DNA of 5,817 nt from an uncultured Verrucomicrobiota bacterium (GTDB lineage: Bacteria > Verrucomicrobiota > Verrucomicrobiia > Limisphaerales > UBA9464), in contig CAIPFS010000092.1 of assembly GCA_903864375.1 (NCBI GenBank), positions 1-5,817 of the forward strand, in the 5' to 3' direction. Shown in pieces: positions 4,942 to 5,817 of the stretch. Within the stretch, counting starts at the first letter, position 1; the number at the start of each line of letters is the position of its first letter. The translations under genes were made by a program, and so were the position numbers. The notes below the pieces were generated by a model. That model saw only the letters and a list, made by a program, of their open reading frames with translations. It was not told the DNA's origin and searched no databases.

Positions 4942-5817
4942 CTAAATCGCGAAGTCGTTGTACTCGGGTTTGATCGGTTCGGTGGGCGGGAACAACATGC
5001 CGGCACCGACGGTCTGGTTGGTCCCTGGTTCGATCAGGATGAAGGAACCGGTCAGGCGGTTGACGGAATAGGAGTCAAACACCAGCGGACGGGAGGTGCG
5101 CACCCGGATTTCACCCAAATCGTTCACGCCCAACTCACTCGGATTAGCCTCGGTCTCGAAGTCGGCGATTTTGAGTCGATTCTCGAGAGACGTGACCACG
5201 GCCTGAACGGTCTGGGTGGTGTGCTTGAGGAAGTATTTGCGACCGGCCTGAAGCGGTCGGGTGTTCATCCAGGCCACACGAGCCCGGAGCTCACTGGAGA
5301 CGCCCGGCATGGTGGTCAATCCGACGATGGTATCACCGCGGCTCACGTCGATGTCGTGTTCCAACTGAAGCGTCACCGATTGCGGGCAAAATGCCTCATT
5401 CAGGGGGCCGTCCATGGTCCAGATTTTCTGAACCGTCGTCTTCAATCCACTGGGCAGGACCATCACGGGTTGTCCGACGCGGACCAGACCTCCGGAAATC
5501 TGCCCACTGATTCCCCGAAAATCATGCCACTCGACATCCGTGGGGCGATTCGGACGGTTCACCCATTGGACCGGAAACCGGAAGCCATCCAGATTCCAGT
5601 CGCTGCCGATATGCACGCCTTCGAGATGCCCGAGAAGGGTGGGCCCTGGATACCAGGGTGTGTGGGGTGAGGGGTCGACGACATTATCCCCGTTCAGGGC
5701 GCTGAGCGGGATGAATTTGACGTCTTTGATGTCCAACCGGGGCAGAAAGTCCTCGAATTGATTGCGGATTTCGTGAAAGCGCTCCTCGCTCCAACCGACG
5801 AGGTCCATTTTATTGAC
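4942..5817 (-). CDS. cysN: Sulfate adenylyltransferase subunit 1 (CysN), C-terminal part, cut by the window edge
   Basis: The last 291 residues of the GTPase subunit of ATP sulfurylase, which with CysD activates sulfate to adenosine 5'-phosphosulfate in assimilatory sulfate reduction. The fragment opens at the edge with VNKMD, the guanine-specificity G4 motif, followed by LVGWSEERF and the G5 motif SAL in FIPLSALNGDNV. HTPWYPGPTLLGHLE is highly typical of CysN. Two EF-Tu-like beta-barrel domains follow (roughly 70-155 and 160-270, with FRFPVQWVNRPN, DFRGISG and DISRGD-like DVSRGD), ending TVGAGML...YNDFAI. There is no APS kinase (CysC) domain after it, so it is not the bifunctional CysNC form. 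Relative to the E. coli protein, about seven extra residues (RPTDVEWH region) sit between VNRPN and DFRG. The frame is open to the last base, so the internal ATG at 5808 is not the start. The N-terminal GTP-binding half and probably cysD lie to the right. Confidence 0.95.
   Translation of the reverse strand, partial: VNKMDLVGWSEERFHEIRNQFEDFLPRLDIKDVKFIPLSALNGDNVVDPSPHTPWYPGPTLLGHLEGVHIGSDWNLDGFRFPVQWVNRPNRPTDVEWHDFRGISGQISGGLVRVGQPVMVLPSGLKTTVQKIWTMDGPLNEAFCPQSVTLQLEHDIDVSRGDTIVGLTTMPGVSSELRARVAWMNTRPLQAGRKYFLKHTTQTVQAVVTSLENRLKIADFETEANPSELGVNDLGEIRVRTSRPLVFDSYSVNRLTGSFILIEPGTNQTVGAGMLFPPTEPIKPEYNDFAI

Noticed and set aside
4083..4973. A 296-codon plus-strand open frame opposite the SDR gene
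   Set aside because: It lies antisense to a complete SDR with all motifs; its translation has no family signature.
4780..5670. A 296-codon plus-strand open frame opposite the SDR and cysN genes
   Set aside because: It is the antisense shadow of two well-supported genes and shows no recognisable domain.
4942..5808. Complete 288-residue protein starting at the ATG at 5808
   Set aside because: That ATG is the Met of the NKMD GTPase motif; the frame continues to the window edge, so the gene is a partial cysN.

Overview
The window is GC-rich. Together its genes suggest a member of the Verrucomicrobiota (PVC superphylum). The strongest pointer is a secreted c-type cytochrome fused to leucine-rich repeats, a domain combination typical of Verrucomicrobiota and Planctomycetota. 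Abundant palindromic intergenic repeats and weak Shine-Dalgarno signals also fit. This placement is an inference from gene content; there is no marker gene in the window.

Layout. Positions 1-889 contain no gene I can support and are dominated by repeats. They hold a tandem array of 80/81-bp units (1-358), a hairpin-rich spacer (about 360-496), and a left palindromic element (497-554) facing an inverted partner (681-737). That partner is also the first unit of a second short array (681-889) built from the same family. Long open frames cross this region only because the repeats are GC-rich.

Positions 966-2357 (+) encode a class-III PLP-dependent aminotransferase, most like the taurine/omega-amino-acid branch. 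It converges on a minus-strand gene cluster, with a strong hairpin at 2380-2404 between them.

The minus-strand cluster, in transcription order from the right edge, starts with the C-terminal part of CysN (sulfate adenylyltransferase GTPase subunit, cut by the window edge in its NKMD motif). It continues with a short-chain dehydrogenase/reductase resembling L-fucose dehydrogenases, a 177-residue DEDDy-type 3'-5' exonuclease domain protein, and the secreted cytochrome-LRR protein. Gaps are 37, 70 and 85 bp, so at least cysN and the dehydrogenase may be co-transcribed.

The genes do not form one obvious pathway. CysN belongs to assimilatory sulfate activation in the cytoplasm, the dehydrogenase probably to sugar or polyol oxidation, the exonuclease to nucleic-acid processing, and the cytochrome to the periplasm or cell surface. 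I see no convincing new multi-gene system. The most unusual part is the repeat architecture at 1-889.
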